NCBI GenBank assembly: GCA_947452415.1
Contig: CANGCT010000025.1
Location: 1-32,356, forward strand
Reading direction: 5' to 3'
Length of the DNA: 32,356 nt
From: Flavobacteriaceae bacterium
GTDB taxonomy: Bacteria > Bacteroidota > Bacteroidia > Flavobacteriales > Flavobacteriaceae
In this document: in pieces, positions 32,150 through 32,356 of the stretch
Position numbering within the stretch: the first letter of the stretch is position 1
Layout of the letters: every line of letters begins with the position of its first letter
Position numbers and translations under genes: made by a program
The notes under the pieces: generated by a model
Seen by the model: the letters and a program-made list of their open reading frames with translations, nothing else
Database searches by the model: none
Told to the model about the DNA's origin: nothing

Positions 32150-32356
32150 TTACTCTTTTTCGGAAATCCGTCTCAATTCGGCCATTTTAATAGCGGAAAT
32201 GGCGGCTTCGGTTCCTTTATTTCCGTGAATTCCTCCACTTCTATCAATGGATTGTTGTTCGTTATTATCGGTTAACAAACAAAATATCACAGGCACATCG
32301 GTTTGTACATTCAAATCTTTTATACCTTGGGTTACCCCTTCGCATACAAATTCAAA
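32150..32356 (-). CDS. ribH: 6,7-dimethyl-8-ribityllumazine synthase, C-terminal part
   Basis: The last 68 codons of a minus-strand gene run off the end of the window. They encode CEGVTQGIKDLNVQTDVPV and then LLTDNNEQQSIDRSGG-like and HGNKGTEAAISAIKMAEL blocks, the C-terminal half of lumazine synthase (RibH), which makes the penultimate intermediate of riboflavin. The conserved EGVTQG and GNKGxEAA motifs make the identification strong; the N-terminal half lies beyond base 32356. The typical full length is about 150-160 residues. A terminator follows. Confidence 0.9.
   Translation of the reverse strand, partial: FEFVCEGVTQGIKDLNVQTDVPVIFCLLTDNNEQQSIDRSGGIHGNKGTEAAISAIKMAELRRISEKE

Overview
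The window looks like a chromosomal core segment of a member of the Flavobacteriaceae (phylum Bacteroidota), most likely Flavobacterium or a close relative. The evidence is an AT-rich composition, -7 promoter elements of the TAnnTTTG type, almost no Shine-Dalgarno sequences, a secreted nuclease with a type IX secretion (T9SS) sorting domain, and many families typical of this group (LETM1-related protein, DUF4258, DUF4920, DUF5683, tandem rhomboids, long LepB). No rRNA, tRNA, CRISPR array, prophage or insertion sequence was seen, and no gap between genes exceeds about 285 bases.

Layout. Bases 1-6024 hold a gene tail, an alanine dehydrogenase/PntA-like protein, a DUF4258 protein, NAD(P)H-hydrate dehydratase (minus strand), gcvT, a 19-bp tandem repeat array, yebC and a LETM1-related gene. 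Bases 6217-10371 are a minus-strand inorganic-carbon module: a 95-aa membrane-anchored protein, a SulP anion transporter with STAS domain, a DUF2490 outer-membrane-like protein and two beta-carbonic anhydrases. It is divergent from an OxyR-type regulator (10513-11454). Bases 11474-13072 are the compact minus-strand set DUF4920 - haem lipoprotein - mnmD, divergent from ilvE. Bases 14503-21427 carry an isoprenylcysteine-methyltransferase-like membrane protein, a VOC protein, a secreted low-complexity protein, a KUP potassium transporter, an RsmB/NOP RNA methyltransferase and a secreted endonuclease I.

Bases 21630-27320 form a plus-strand run: parA, parB, DUF5683, dapB, a four-helix-bundle gene, lepB and a WbqC family gene. 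It meets, stop codon to stop codon, the minus-strand run mutL - rhomboid A - rhomboid B - EEP family protein. The window ends inside ribH.

Most of this is conserved housekeeping DNA, and I do not see a clear new defence or mobile system. The points most worth checking are: (1) the alanine dehydrogenase homologue lacks both catalytic residues of true alanine dehydrogenases; (2) MutL has substitutions at all three endonuclease motifs; (3) a six-unit 19-bp tandem repeat supplies the -33 element of yebC; (4) a SulP/DUF2490/two-carbonic-anhydrase operon diverges from oxyR; (5) a four-helix-bundle gene between dapB and lepB is bracketed by an imperfect inverted repeat; (6) a sigma-54-like site precedes a secreted Arg/Ser/Asn-rich protein. 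Family and residue comparisons are from memory; no search was run.
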